Shown here: piece after piece, positions 9,386 to 18,398 of the stretch | How positions within the stretch are numbered: the first letter of the stretch is position 1 | Layout: every line of letters begins with the position of its first letter | Source: JADKBO01 sp037968395 | GTDB taxonomy: Bacteria; Bacteroidota; Bacteroidia; Chitinophagales; Saprospiraceae | Reading direction: 5' to 3' | Assembly (NCBI GenBank): GCA_037968395.1 | Contig: JBBKVK010000357.1 | Span: 6,981-70,980 of the forward strand | DNA length: 64,000 nucleotides | Notes under the pieces: model-generated | The model's database searches: none | What the model was told of the DNA's origin: nothing | What the model saw: the letters and a program-made list of their open reading frames with translations, nothing else | Program-made: the position numbers and the translations under genes

Positions 9386-10225
9386 TTAATGTTGAAAAGT
9401 GAAATCTACAATCACAGGAAAATGGTCAGAAAGGTGTCTTTGTTTTTTAGTCATTGGCATTTCTACCTTATATTTCTCTACGTTTATCCCATTATTTGTA
9501 AAAACATAATCTATTCTATTGGGATAAGATTGCTCTAACAAAAACCCATTGAAAGTCCCATTAGAAGCCTCTTCCTTTGTTTTGGCAATAGTAGATGCAT
9601 CGTTGAAAGAATCTGTTAAGTTTTTATATACAGGGTCATCAGGTGTAATATTAAAATCACCAATTAAAATAGTTGGATATTCTACTTTTAAGTTTTGGAT
9701 GAAGTTATTGATAATTGCTACACTGTTTTTTCTTGCTTCTATTCCTTTATTGTCAAAATGAGTATTAATCACTAGAATAGTATCTTGACTCCCTTTTGTA
9801 AATAAGCCAACGGTTGCCGTTCTATGATAAGCTGCATCCCAGCCTCTTGATGGCACTGAAGGTGTGGGAGATAGCCAAAGTGTTGTATCCATAATTATCT
9901 TCCACTCGGGAATGTAAAACAAGGCCATAAATTCTCCAGCTTCCATCCCATCATCTCTCCCAACACCAATCCTTTTGTATTTGGTTAGTAGGCTGTCCAT
10001 AAAGATTGTCTGATTGTGCATGGCCTCTTGTACACCTATAAAATCTGGACTCAGCGTATTGATATAATTACATAATTCTGCCTTTCTTTGGTGCCAGTTG
10101 TCTATATCGTCTGAAGCTGCATCAAGTCGAATGTTGTAGGTCATGATAGATATTGGCCCATGCTTTTGACTTTTACACGACTGCAAACCGAGAAGGCATA
10201 GAGTGAAGAGTAGAAGATGTTTCAT
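9386..10225 (-). CDS. Endonuclease/exonuclease/phosphatase-fold lipoprotein
   Basis: 279-residue metal-dependent phosphodiesterase/phosphatase of the PF03372 fold. Lipobox GLQSC, Cys17. The family motifs are present in order: MTYNIRLD (metal Asn31), GVQEA (metal Glu67), NTHFDNKG, LIGDFNITPDD (Asp and Asn), RIDYVF, and LSDHFPV (catalytic His). Exported members of this group cleave phosphodiesters in sugars, lipids or nucleic acid; the substrate is not readable from sequence. It sits between GH144 and GH3 genes in the same direction, so removal of a phosphate-bearing substituent from the glucan is a reasonable inference. A 295-base gap upstream may hold its own promoter. Confidence 0.85.
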   Translation of the reverse strand: MKHLLLFTLCLLGLQSCKSQKHGPISIMTYNIRLDAASDDIDNWHQRKAELCNYINTLSPDFIGVQEAMHNQTIFMDSLLTKYKRIGVGRDDGMEAGEFMALFYIPEWKIIMDTTLWLSPTPSVPSRGWDAAYHRTATVGLFTKGSQDTILVINTHFDNKGIEARKNSVAIINNFIQNLKVEYPTILIGDFNITPDDPVYKNLTDSFNDASTIAKTKEEASNGTFNGFLLEQSYPNRIDYVFTNNGINVEKYKVEMPMTKKQRHLSDHFPVIVDFTFQH

Positions 10226-10520
10226 TTTATTCTGTTTTTACTTTAACACTAAGCAGCTTAATTATTATTAAAAGGTACATATAATTGCCAATATTATACT
10301 TATCAATCTATATGATTTTTTTAGCTATAAAGAAGTACCAATAAAAATCTTGTTTATTCAAATGCAAAATATGAATTTACACTATCGTTCTTATTGTCGT
10401 CTCTACACTATGTGATGCAAAATATGAAATTTTCATTAAATATCCTTTATCCAAATAGCAAAAAAGATAATTCTGAACCAAATAATTGAATTAACAATAT
10501 GTTTTTAATTCGATTCAATA
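10226..10520. other. Gene-free gap with a 14-base direct repeat
   Basis: No gene is seen here. ATGCAAAATATGAA occurs at 10362-10375 and again at 10415-10428, start points 53 bases apart. The gap lies upstream of the phosphatase-fold gene (minus strand), so it may hold a promoter or operator, but no TAnnTTTG box was found. Confidence 0.3.
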
Positions 10521-11867
10521 TTATAATTTCTTTCTAACATATTCAAAACCCAATTTATCTAAGCCCTCTTGGACATCTGGACTTGACATAAATAATTTCC
10601 AGATCAAACCTGTCCTATAGTTTTCTATCATAACAGGAATTGGGAGTTGATCAATCGCCAAATATCTAGGTAACGACCATTTTTCTTGTAAGCTAAATGC
10701 ATCATAGGGCCCATACTTACCAATCAAGGTATCTTTCTCATTATAAATATATTTCAAAAATCTCATACTTGCTTCAGGGGTATAAGGGAATGAAGATAAA
10801 GCAGCAGTAGGTGATATTACACCTAAGTCATTATCGGGCTGATGACCAGCATACCCAGTCATCGAATAACTAGAAGTCATCCCCCAACATTTATCGCTAT
10901 ATCCTAGAAAACTATTTGGATTTATAATGGCATGTTGCAAATGGATATTAGCATGATTTTGATTTAGTAACCAATAGTCTGCATACTTATCTTTTAAACC
11001 ATGTGGATCAAGTCCCAAGTAAGAATAATGTGCCCAAAAAAGAGGACCAACTGCTGCATCATCACTGTCATAATGATCCAAAATAGTTGGGATATCATAC
11101 ATTACTTTGTCTGTTACAATATCTCCTCCTCTCATAAACCCATTGTGAAAAACAGAGGGTTTTATTGCATGGTCTGGAGATGAGGCAGCTAACACATACA
11201 TAATGAGACATTCGTTGTACCCTTTTACAGCAAAATTCATTTTCCATTCATAGTTGGGTGACCAGTGCCAATAAAGCACATCTTCCCCTTTTGTAAAAAA
11301 TGCCCAATCTATGGATTTCCAAAGTGTATCCATTTTCTTTGCGAGTTCTGTCTCATCAGTATTTCCACTTTTAAAATATTGTCTTGCTGTCAAAAGCCCT
11401 TGAGCTAAATATGCTGTCTCGACAAGATCTGCACCATCATCATATTTACTAAAAGGCTGAGTCGTCCCATCTGGTTTCATCCAATGCGACCAAGCACCAT
11501 GATATCTTTCTGCTTTGTCTAACCAATTAACTAGTTTTAATAAGTGTAGGTAGCCTTCTTCTCGAGTGATAACTCCTCGTTCAATACCGACGATTATTGC
11601 CATAATGCCAAAGCCTGTCCCTCCAGAAGTGACTATATCTTGATCGTTTTGAGGATAGATATTGTCTAAATGAATTCTTTCTCTAGCAGCTCCGGACTTA
11701 GGCTCTTGCCCTTCGGTAATGTACCTAATAGTCTGCTCCTGTACCTTGTCTAATAAAGCATCGTTTGATTTATCGTTTTCTTCAATTGGATTGGAGAGTT
11801 CAACTTTATTTTTACAAGAGAAACATATAATTAGCAAGCATAAGAAAACCCAATTTTTAGAAACCAT
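10521..11867 (-). CDS. GH144-type (PF10091) glucanase lipoprotein
   Basis: 448-residue lipoprotein (ICFSC, Cys18) consisting almost entirely of the PF10091 'glycoamylase' (alpha/alpha)6 barrel. This family contains GH144 endo-beta-1,2-glucanases and sophorose-releasing exo enzymes from Bacteroidota. Conserved stretches shared with the next gene: TSGGTGFGIMAIIVG, RYHGAWSHWM, DDGADLVETAYLAQGLLTAR, WHWSPNYEW, HYSYLGLDPHG, SPTAALSSFPYTPEAS and ENYRTGLIWKLFMSSPDVQ. Whether it is endo or exo cannot be told from motifs. It is the shorter of two tandem paralogues, 18 bases after the longer one, and probably faces the periplasm or outer surface. Confidence 0.82.
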   Translation of the reverse strand: MVSKNWVFLCLLIICFSCKNKVELSNPIEENDKSNDALLDKVQEQTIRYITEGQEPKSGAARERIHLDNIYPQNDQDIVTSGGTGFGIMAIIVGIERGVITREEGYLHLLKLVNWLDKAERYHGAWSHWMKPDGTTQPFSKYDDGADLVETAYLAQGLLTARQYFKSGNTDETELAKKMDTLWKSIDWAFFTKGEDVLYWHWSPNYEWKMNFAVKGYNECLIMYVLAASSPDHAIKPSVFHNGFMRGGDIVTDKVMYDIPTILDHYDSDDAAVGPLFWAHYSYLGLDPHGLKDKYADYWLLNQNHANIHLQHAIINPNSFLGYSDKCWGMTSSYSMTGYAGHQPDNDLGVISPTAALSSFPYTPEASMRFLKYIYNEKDTLIGKYGPYDAFSLQEKWSLPRYLAIDQLPIPVMIENYRTGLIWKLFMSSPDVQEGLDKLGFEYVRKKL

Positions 11868-11885
11868 AAAATCATTTATTATAGA

Positions 11886-13823
11886 TTAATAAGTAAAACC
11901 TAACTTAGTAAGTCCACCTTGAATCTCGGGTGCTGACATAAATAAATCCCATAGCAATCCTGTCCTATGATTTTCAATCATACATACTATCGGTCCTTGA
12001 TCTATGGCTAAATTAGAGGTTGCATACCAGTCAGCTGACTCATTATAAGAATCATAAAACCCATACGGGCCCCACATTTTATCTCCTAGGTCATAATATA
12101 ACCGCTTAATCACTTCCATTGATTCTACTGGCGTATACGGCATTGAAGAAAGTGCTGCAGTTGGAGCAATTACACCCTTATCATTGTCAGGACTAAAGGC
12201 ACTATATCCATTATTGCCATCACAAGCTGTGAGACCCCAACTTCCTTTACCATATCCTTTTTTATTAAGCGGATTTGCATAACAATAACTCCTATTTACT
12301 TGAGTATGATTGGTGTTTTGCTGCCAATAGTTGGCATACTCGTCACTCAAATTTCTTGGATCCAGCCCAATAAAAGAATAATGACTAAAGAATAATGGTC
12401 CTCCTCTCCCTGCTCCTAACGGCAAATTAAACCCATAGTAGGTATTGCCATTTTTCATTCCTCCATTCCGAGCATATCCTGTATTATAAACATCTTTATC
12501 TATCGTATGGGTAGTGGATGACGCAGCTAATACATATGTTATTAGGGTTTCGTTGTGTCCACTGATCCTAAAATTCATGTCCCAATCAAAATCAGGGGAC
12601 CAATGCCAATAGAGGGTCTTTTGTCCACCTCTTGTAAACCAATCCCATTCAACAGCATCCCAAAGAAAATTAATCCTGTCAATCAGGCTTGCCTCTCTAG
12701 CGTCGTTTGGGTTTAAATATTGACGTAAAGTAATCAAAGCTTGTACCATGAAAGCAGTTTCTACCAAATCCGCTCCATTGTCTTTGGCACTAAATGGAAG
12801 TGCTTTACCTGATGCCCCATTCATCCAATGTGACCAAGCCCCGTGAAATCGATCTGCATTTTTAAGAAAACTCAACATGATCTCCCATCTTCCAATTGCA
12901 TCTTCTCTAGAAATAAATTCACGTTCTACTCCTACGATCATAGCCATTAGCCCAAAGCCTGATCCACCAGTAGTGACCAGATCTATACTACTGTTTCTTT
13001 CTCTTGCTAAGCCACTCACTGGGTGTCCAAAATCCCAAAAATATTTGAGCGTTTGGCTTTGCACTAGGCTTAGTAATTCATCGTCTGATAATTCAGCATT
13101 ACCTATAATAAATCTGTAGCTCATGGGGTCGAATTTTTTTCCTACAGAACTGCCAGTAGTCTCTTCTAACTTCAACTTATATTCTACTTGAGGTTTCAGA
13201 CTAGATTTTGTGAATATCATATATTCTGCCGATCCTGATACAACTATTTTCAATTCTACTTCTTCTCCTGATTGATTTTCAATAATTATAAAATGATTTT
13301 CTAAGTTCTGTAAATTAATTCCTTCACTTAATGTTAATGCAAAAATGGGATCAACAGAGTCTATATTATTAATTTCAGTAGAAGAAAGGGATTTATCTTG
13401 AAAAGTAACGGAAACAACAGATAATGGATTATTTACTACTTCGAATGTATAAGATTTGCCACCGAATGTAAAGCCCTCAGGTCCATTTAATTTATTACTG
13501 ATAGTTAATTCATAAGAATTGCCATCAAAAAATATTTTATTACTAATAACTAATGTAAAATCCCCATCCTTCACAATATCGAAATCTAGTTCTTGATTTG
13601 TTGTTATGTTTTTAAGTTTGAAATCTTCTTTTAAATATTGAACCTCAATGTTAAACAAAAGAGCAATGGTATTTTGACCTGATGTAATCAATTCGTTCGA
13701 TGAAAGATTAATATTATCAATACTAGCATCTGATATTTTGATTAAATCTTCCTGATCATGATCGGACCTTTCACACCCAAAAGATACAAAGACAAATAGA
13801 AATATGAGATATTTTATATTCAA
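11886..13823 (-). CDS. GH144-type (PF10091) glucanase with N-terminal Ig-like domains
   Basis: 645-residue lipoprotein (VSFGC, Cys17) starting at TTG; no nearby ATG gives the signal peptide. Residues about 28-235 are beta-rich and look like two Ig-like (Big_5/SusE-type) domains, probably a stalk or glycan-binding spacer. Residues about 240-645 are the PF10091 catalytic barrel with TTGGSGFGLMAMIVG, RFHGAWSHWM, DNGADLVETAFMVQ, WHWSPDFDW, HYSFIGLDPRN, APTAALSSMPYTPVES and ENHRTGLLWDLFMSAPE. The likely role is surface endo-cleavage of polymer before import, with the shorter paralogue acting downstream; this division is inferred. It lies 13 bases after susD. Confidence 0.8.
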   Translation of the reverse strand: MNIKYLIFLFVFVSFGCERSDHDQEDLIKISDASIDNINLSSNELITSGQNTIALLFNIEVQYLKEDFKLKNITTNQELDFDIVKDGDFTLVISNKIFFDGNSYELTISNKLNGPEGFTFGGKSYTFEVVNNPLSVVSVTFQDKSLSSTEINNIDSVDPIFALTLSEGINLQNLENHFIIIENQSGEEVELKIVVSGSAEYMIFTKSSLKPQVEYKLKLEETTGSSVGKKFDPMSYRFIIGNAELSDDELLSLVQSQTLKYFWDFGHPVSGLARERNSSIDLVTTGGSGFGLMAMIVGVEREFISREDAIGRWEIMLSFLKNADRFHGAWSHWMNGASGKALPFSAKDNGADLVETAFMVQALITLRQYLNPNDAREASLIDRINFLWDAVEWDWFTRGGQKTLYWHWSPDFDWDMNFRISGHNETLITYVLAASSTTHTIDKDVYNTGYARNGGMKNGNTYYGFNLPLGAGRGGPLFFSHYSFIGLDPRNLSDEYANYWQQNTNHTQVNRSYCYANPLNKKGYGKGSWGLTACDGNNGYSAFSPDNDKGVIAPTAALSSMPYTPVESMEVIKRLYYDLGDKMWGPYGFYDSYNESADWYATSNLAIDQGPIVCMIENHRTGLLWDLFMSAPEIQGGLTKLGFTY

Positions 13824-13836
13824 AGCAGTTTGTTAT

Positions 13837-15309
13837 TTAGTATCCTTTATTTTGAATTAAAAACCCATCAGCTAAATCAATCTCTGTCTGAGGTAATGGC
13901 ATTAATTCATGTTTGTTAGATACGAATGGTTTACCTAATTTTTCCATTACTTCCGCTTGAATACCCCAACGGTGTAAGTCAAACCATCTGTGTTGTTCCA
14001 TACCCAATTCTACTCTACGCTCTTTTCGTATAGCTTGTCTTAGCAATGACTGGTCTGTAGTCGTAATGTCTTTTAATATGAAGGTATTCGTGCCTCTGGC
14101 TCTAGCTCTAACCATGTTTAGGTATTTAAGAGCTTTGGTGCTCTGAGTTGTTTCATTGGCAGCCTCTGCAGCTAAGAGTAATACATCTGCATATCTCAAC
14201 AATCTAATATTACCTGGTCCATTGTCCTGCAATCCTGCATGGCTTGGTACCCATGCTTTCTGATTAAATCTTTCATTAAATACCTCCGGATTGTCTTGTA
14301 CAATAGTTACACCATCAGGCAATACTTCTCCTACATATATAATTGTGGCTTGTCTTCTTGGGTCTCCTGGCTCATAAGTTGCAACCAAGTCATCACTTGG
14401 TCTATTAAATCCCCACCCTAGATTTGGGTTGCCTCTGACCCCTTGTACCATATTAAAGGGTGTTGCACCAGAACCAACTACAGCTGCTTGAAGAGCAACA
14501 GCACCTATTTCAAATATACTTTCTATCCCATTTTCATTGGCTTGGGTAAAAATTAGATTGTATTGTGGTATTAAATCATATTGAACACTATTGATAACGT
14601 CTTCACATAGTGTTAGTGCTTCAATATTTTTGTTTTGCAATAAGTATAACTTAGCGAGGATACCTTGGGCCGCTCCTCTGGTTGCTCTACCTAGATCATT
14701 TGATGCATACTTAGACTTTAATGGTAAATGCTTTATGGAAAACAACAAATCACGCTCAATAAAATCATAAACTTCTTGTACACTGTTCCTTGTCTGAGTA
14801 AAATATTCTTCCTCTTTAAGTTGTCTATCTATGATTGGTAACTCACCAAACCATTGTACCATTCTAAAATAACAAAATGCTCTTAAAAACCTTGCTTCTC
14901 CTTCTAATCTGTTTCTGTACTCTGCATCCATATCCACATTTGGAATGTTTACAATGGATTGATTGGCTCTTGCTATTGTATTGTAATGACCTCTCCAAGT
15001 AGCAGAAAACACTTCATTGGTTGGGTCAAAATTAAATTCATCTATTTGTCTTAAAAAGAGGCCATCATTCTCAGAACTTCCTTTATCCGCGTCATCACTT
15101 ATGATATCTGTAGCTCCTAAATATGGCAAGCCGCAAAATTCCCAAGACCTAAAATTGGCATAAATGGCATTGACCGATTGCTCAGCTTGCTCAGCAGTTT
15201 GAAAAAATGTATCTGCAGTCAATTGACCTAAAGGTTTTCTATCTAAAAAATCTTTTGAACAAGAAGCAAATAAAAATACAAGTGTTGATATATAGATTAT
15301 AATTTTCAT
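13837..15309 (-). CDS. SusD/RagB-like glycan-binding lipoprotein
   Basis: Outer-surface lid of the SusCD importer, 490 residues. Lipobox LFASC (Cys17), SusD-like N-terminal TPR region with the usual DRKPLGQLTADTFFQTAEQA, EGEARFLRAFCYFRMVQWFG in the first helices, and RLLRYADVLLLAAEAAN plus IRKERRVELGMEQHRWFDLH near the C-terminus, both strong family signatures. It follows susC by 12 bases, as in essentially all such pairs, and opens and closes on the SusC barrel to deliver oligosaccharides. Confidence 0.96.
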   Translation of the reverse strand: MKIIIYISTLVFLFASCSKDFLDRKPLGQLTADTFFQTAEQAEQSVNAIYANFRSWEFCGLPYLGATDIISDDADKGSSENDGLFLRQIDEFNFDPTNEVFSATWRGHYNTIARANQSIVNIPNVDMDAEYRNRLEGEARFLRAFCYFRMVQWFGELPIIDRQLKEEEYFTQTRNSVQEVYDFIERDLLFSIKHLPLKSKYASNDLGRATRGAAQGILAKLYLLQNKNIEALTLCEDVINSVQYDLIPQYNLIFTQANENGIESIFEIGAVALQAAVVGSGATPFNMVQGVRGNPNLGWGFNRPSDDLVATYEPGDPRRQATIIYVGEVLPDGVTIVQDNPEVFNERFNQKAWVPSHAGLQDNGPGNIRLLRYADVLLLAAEAANETTQSTKALKYLNMVRARARGTNTFILKDITTTDQSLLRQAIRKERRVELGMEQHRWFDLHRWGIQAEVMEKLGKPFVSNKHELMPLPQTEIDLADGFLIQNKGY

Positions 15310-15321
15310 CTCTTTTAATTT

Positions 15322-18291
15322 TTAAAACTTTGTATTTAATCCAAACTGTATCGACTTAGCAATAGGATAATTACCTCTATCAAATCCTACACTAAAACTA
15401 CTACCTGCATTGGGAAACTCAGGAGTATATCCACTAAACGTTTGTTTGGTCCATAGGTTTGTACCAGATATATAAAATCTTAAATCTTTTACTTTTATCC
15501 TAGAAATTAGTTTTGCTGGCACAGTATAACCGAGACTGATGTTTCTTAATCTAAAAAATGAGCCGTCTTCAATAAAGTGATCGCTAACTCGATAATTGTT
15601 TCCACCATTTGTAACTCTTGGTTCCTCAGTATTGGTGTTTTCAGGAGTCCAAGCATCTGCTACGTGTTTTTCCCAGTTGTACACCCCAAATCTGAAAGTT
15701 TCTTTTTCATTAAATACTTTATTACCAGTTACACCTAGAAAATCTACAATAACATCAATTCCCTTATATTCGACTGAGGCATTAAATCCATAAGTCAACG
15801 TTGGTATAGGACTACCTAAATAGACTCTATCTTCCCCATCAATAATATCATCTAGATTTGTGTCTACAAACTTCAGATCTCCGGGTTTTTCATTTCCAAT
15901 AGATGGTCCAGCAGCAATTTCTTCTGCACTTTGGAATAGACCATCAGTTTGGTATCCGTAAAATGCACCTATAGGTAAGCCTACTACCGTCCTAGTTGCT
16001 GGTTCTCCATTGATGAAAGAAGAGAAAATTTCTGTTTTCCCTTGTGCCAATTTGGTCACTTCGTTACTAATTGGTGATATATTTGCACCAAAAGAATATG
16101 TGATTTTACCAGATTCTCTCCATCCTAAAGTGATATCCCATCCCTTATTTATAACGGAAGCTGTATTGACAAAAGGGTCATTTTGTGATCCTACATAATC
16201 AGGAATCGGCACATCTGCAATAATATCATAAGTATTACGTCTATACCAATCTATTTCAGAAGTAAACTTTCCTCCAAAAAGTGAAATTTCTACTCCTATA
16301 TCTGTTTGTTTTGATGACTCCCATTTAAGATCTGGATTGGAAAGTGACAAGATCGTCGCTCCTTGGTTTATGCTTTCGCCTGTGCCCAACACAGCGTACA
16401 GGCCACCATTTACTATTGCAGAGGTAGGGTATCTGTTGCTTATTGCTTGATTTCCAAGTATACCATAACTTGCTCTCACCTTCAATTTGTCAAGCTGTTT
16501 TATACTTTGGAAGAAGTTTTCAGATCCAAGATTCCATCCTAAACCAATAGAAGGAAAATAACCCGTTCTATTAGCCTCAGTAAATCTACTAGATTGATCA
16601 ATTCTCATCGAGACAGTTACAAGATATTTACTGTCATAACTGTAATTTGTTCTAAACAAATAAGAATTTAGTGCTTCAGCAGATGCTCCACCAAAATTCA
16701 TTTGTGTCGTATCGTTTCCTGATGACAAATACAACAACTCGTCGGCTGTCCCAGGAAAATTTTCTCTACTAGCTCCAAGGCTTTCACTAGTTCGTTCCTC
16801 AGCGGTATATCCTACTAGACCTGTAACATTGTGTTTGCCCCATGAATTTAGATATGTTAATGATTGTTCCCATATCCAATTGTTATTGCCACCCTTACTT
16901 ACACTCAATCTATCATTATTATTGAGTTGCGATGAACTTACTTTAAATATAGGTTCAAAATATTTTGAATCTGCAGAATTAATGTCATATCCATAATTAG
17001 ATCTAAACTTAAAATGTTTTAAGAATGAAATCTCTCCAAACAGATTACCTAACAGGCTATTGCCTTTGCTGTAGTTATTGCTTTTATAAAACTGATCCGC
17101 TGCAGGATTTCCAACCGCTAAACCAAAAAATGTAGGGTCAGTAAAATTACCTAAAGTATCTCTTACTGAAAGTACCGATGGCATTCTATATGCAGACGTA
17201 ACTACATTAGGACCATTGTGACTCTTAGAGTTTGAATATGCTGCATTATTGCCAATAGTCAACCAATTATTTACTTTAAATTGTGTATTTAATCTTAATG
17301 TAGCTCTAGCGTAATCTGTATTTTTTAATATACCTTCTTGTTTGAAATAATTACCACTTAGGCTATATGTCATGCTAGAGCTCCCTCCACTTATTCCTAA
17401 TTGTGCATTGTACATTTGTGCTGTTGTCAACACTTCGCGTTGCCAATCTGTGCCTACTCCTAGTGAGTCTGGGTTAGAATAAAAGTTTTTGTTTTTAAAT
17501 TGATTATATGCTCTGGCAAATTCAGAAGCATCTAAAAGTGATATAAATCTTGCTGCTTCTTGTTGTCCAGAGAATGCCGAGAATGTTATTTCACCATCCT
17601 TTTTTGCACTACCACTTTTAGTTGTAATTATGATAACACCATTAGCCCCTCTACTTCCATAAATAGCTGAGGCAGAAGCATCTTTTAGTACTTCAACGCT
17701 TTCTATATCCTGAGGATTAAGAAAATCCGCATCGTAAGTAATCATCCCATCTATGACATATAAAGGGTTAGAGTTGTTAAGAGTACCTGTTCCTCTAATT
17801 CTAATTACAGCACTTTCTCCTGGTTTTCCTGAGGGAGGTGATGCATAAACTCCAGCTATTTTTCCTTGTATGGCTTGAGCAAAATTAGGAGTTGGTATCC
17901 TTGCAATCTCTTCTCCTTTTAGACTAGATACTGCTCCTGTAAGATCACTTTTCTTTTGAACTCCATAACCTACCACTACAATTTGATCAAGTAAAGTGCT
18001 ATTTTCTATAAGAATTACATCCAAATTAGTTAGTCCGTTAATAAGAATAGTTTGCTCCTCATAACCTACATATGTTACCACAATAGATGCTTGATCAGAA
18101 CCAACTGTTAAGCTGAATCCTCCATCTATGTCAGTAATGGTACCATTGCTTGTCCCAGCTTCAACTATTGTTGCTCCAATCAGTGGTTCATTACTATCAT
18201 CTGCTGTAACTCTTCCTTCTATAGCGTGCTGAGCAATAGAAAAGAATGATGTAAATAGAAGTATTGTTAGAAAAAGTGATTTCAAATTCAT
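15322..18291 (-). CDS. SusC/RagA-family TonB-linked outer-membrane importer
   Basis: 989-residue TonB-dependent transporter importing oligosaccharides across the outer membrane. Signal peptide ends after SFFSIAQ; a carboxypeptidase-regulatory-like beta-sandwich follows (about 25-100, IEGRVTADDSNEPLIGATIV), then the SusC signature VVVGYGVQKKSDLTGAV, the plug with GKPGESAVIRIRGTGTLNN and IDGM, and the 22-strand barrel ending in IQFGLNTKF with a terminal aromatic. Translation probably starts at the ATG with AAGG a few bases upstream. A strong hairpin lies between this gene and the upstream six-module gene. Confidence 0.96.
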   Translation of the reverse strand: MNLKSLFLTILLFTSFFSIAQHAIEGRVTADDSNEPLIGATIVEAGTSNGTITDIDGGFSLTVGSDQASIVVTYVGYEEQTILINGLTNLDVILIENSTLLDQIVVVGYGVQKKSDLTGAVSSLKGEEIARIPTPNFAQAIQGKIAGVYASPPSGKPGESAVIRIRGTGTLNNSNPLYVIDGMITYDADFLNPQDIESVEVLKDASASAIYGSRGANGVIIITTKSGSAKKDGEITFSAFSGQQEAARFISLLDASEFARAYNQFKNKNFYSNPDSLGVGTDWQREVLTTAQMYNAQLGISGGSSSMTYSLSGNYFKQEGILKNTDYARATLRLNTQFKVNNWLTIGNNAAYSNSKSHNGPNVVTSAYRMPSVLSVRDTLGNFTDPTFFGLAVGNPAADQFYKSNNYSKGNSLLGNLFGEISFLKHFKFRSNYGYDINSADSKYFEPIFKVSSSQLNNNDRLSVSKGGNNNWIWEQSLTYLNSWGKHNVTGLVGYTAEERTSESLGASRENFPGTADELLYLSSGNDTTQMNFGGASAEALNSYLFRTNYSYDSKYLVTVSMRIDQSSRFTEANRTGYFPSIGLGWNLGSENFFQSIKQLDKLKVRASYGILGNQAISNRYPTSAIVNGGLYAVLGTGESINQGATILSLSNPDLKWESSKQTDIGVEISLFGGKFTSEIDWYRRNTYDIIADVPIPDYVGSQNDPFVNTASVINKGWDITLGWRESGKITYSFGANISPISNEVTKLAQGKTEIFSSFINGEPATRTVVGLPIGAFYGYQTDGLFQSAEEIAAGPSIGNEKPGDLKFVDTNLDDIIDGEDRVYLGSPIPTLTYGFNASVEYKGIDVIVDFLGVTGNKVFNEKETFRFGVYNWEKHVADAWTPENTNTEEPRVTNGGNNYRVSDHFIEDGSFFRLRNISLGYTVPAKLISRIKVKDLRFYISGTNLWTKQTFSGYTPEFPNAGSSFSVGFDRGNYPIAKSIQFGLNTKF

Positions 18292-18337
18292 TGCCTTAGT
18301 ATTTAATCCAAAATGGTTATTAAATGGAAATAAGAAA

Positions 18338-18385
18338 AATACTAGGTCTTTAAAGTAAGGAATTTCACTTTATAGACCTAGTATT
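18338..18385 (-). terminator. Strong hairpin plus U-tract between the six-module gene and susC
   Basis: Inverted repeat of 19 bases with one mismatch: 18338-18356 pairs with 18367-18385 around a 10-base loop. The first 12 pairs are perfect. On the minus strand it is followed by TTTTTCTTATTT, so it reads as an intrinsic terminator or attenuator after the six-module gene and 47 bases before susC. Confidence 0.75.
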
Positions 18386-18398
18386 CCGTATTAATCTA

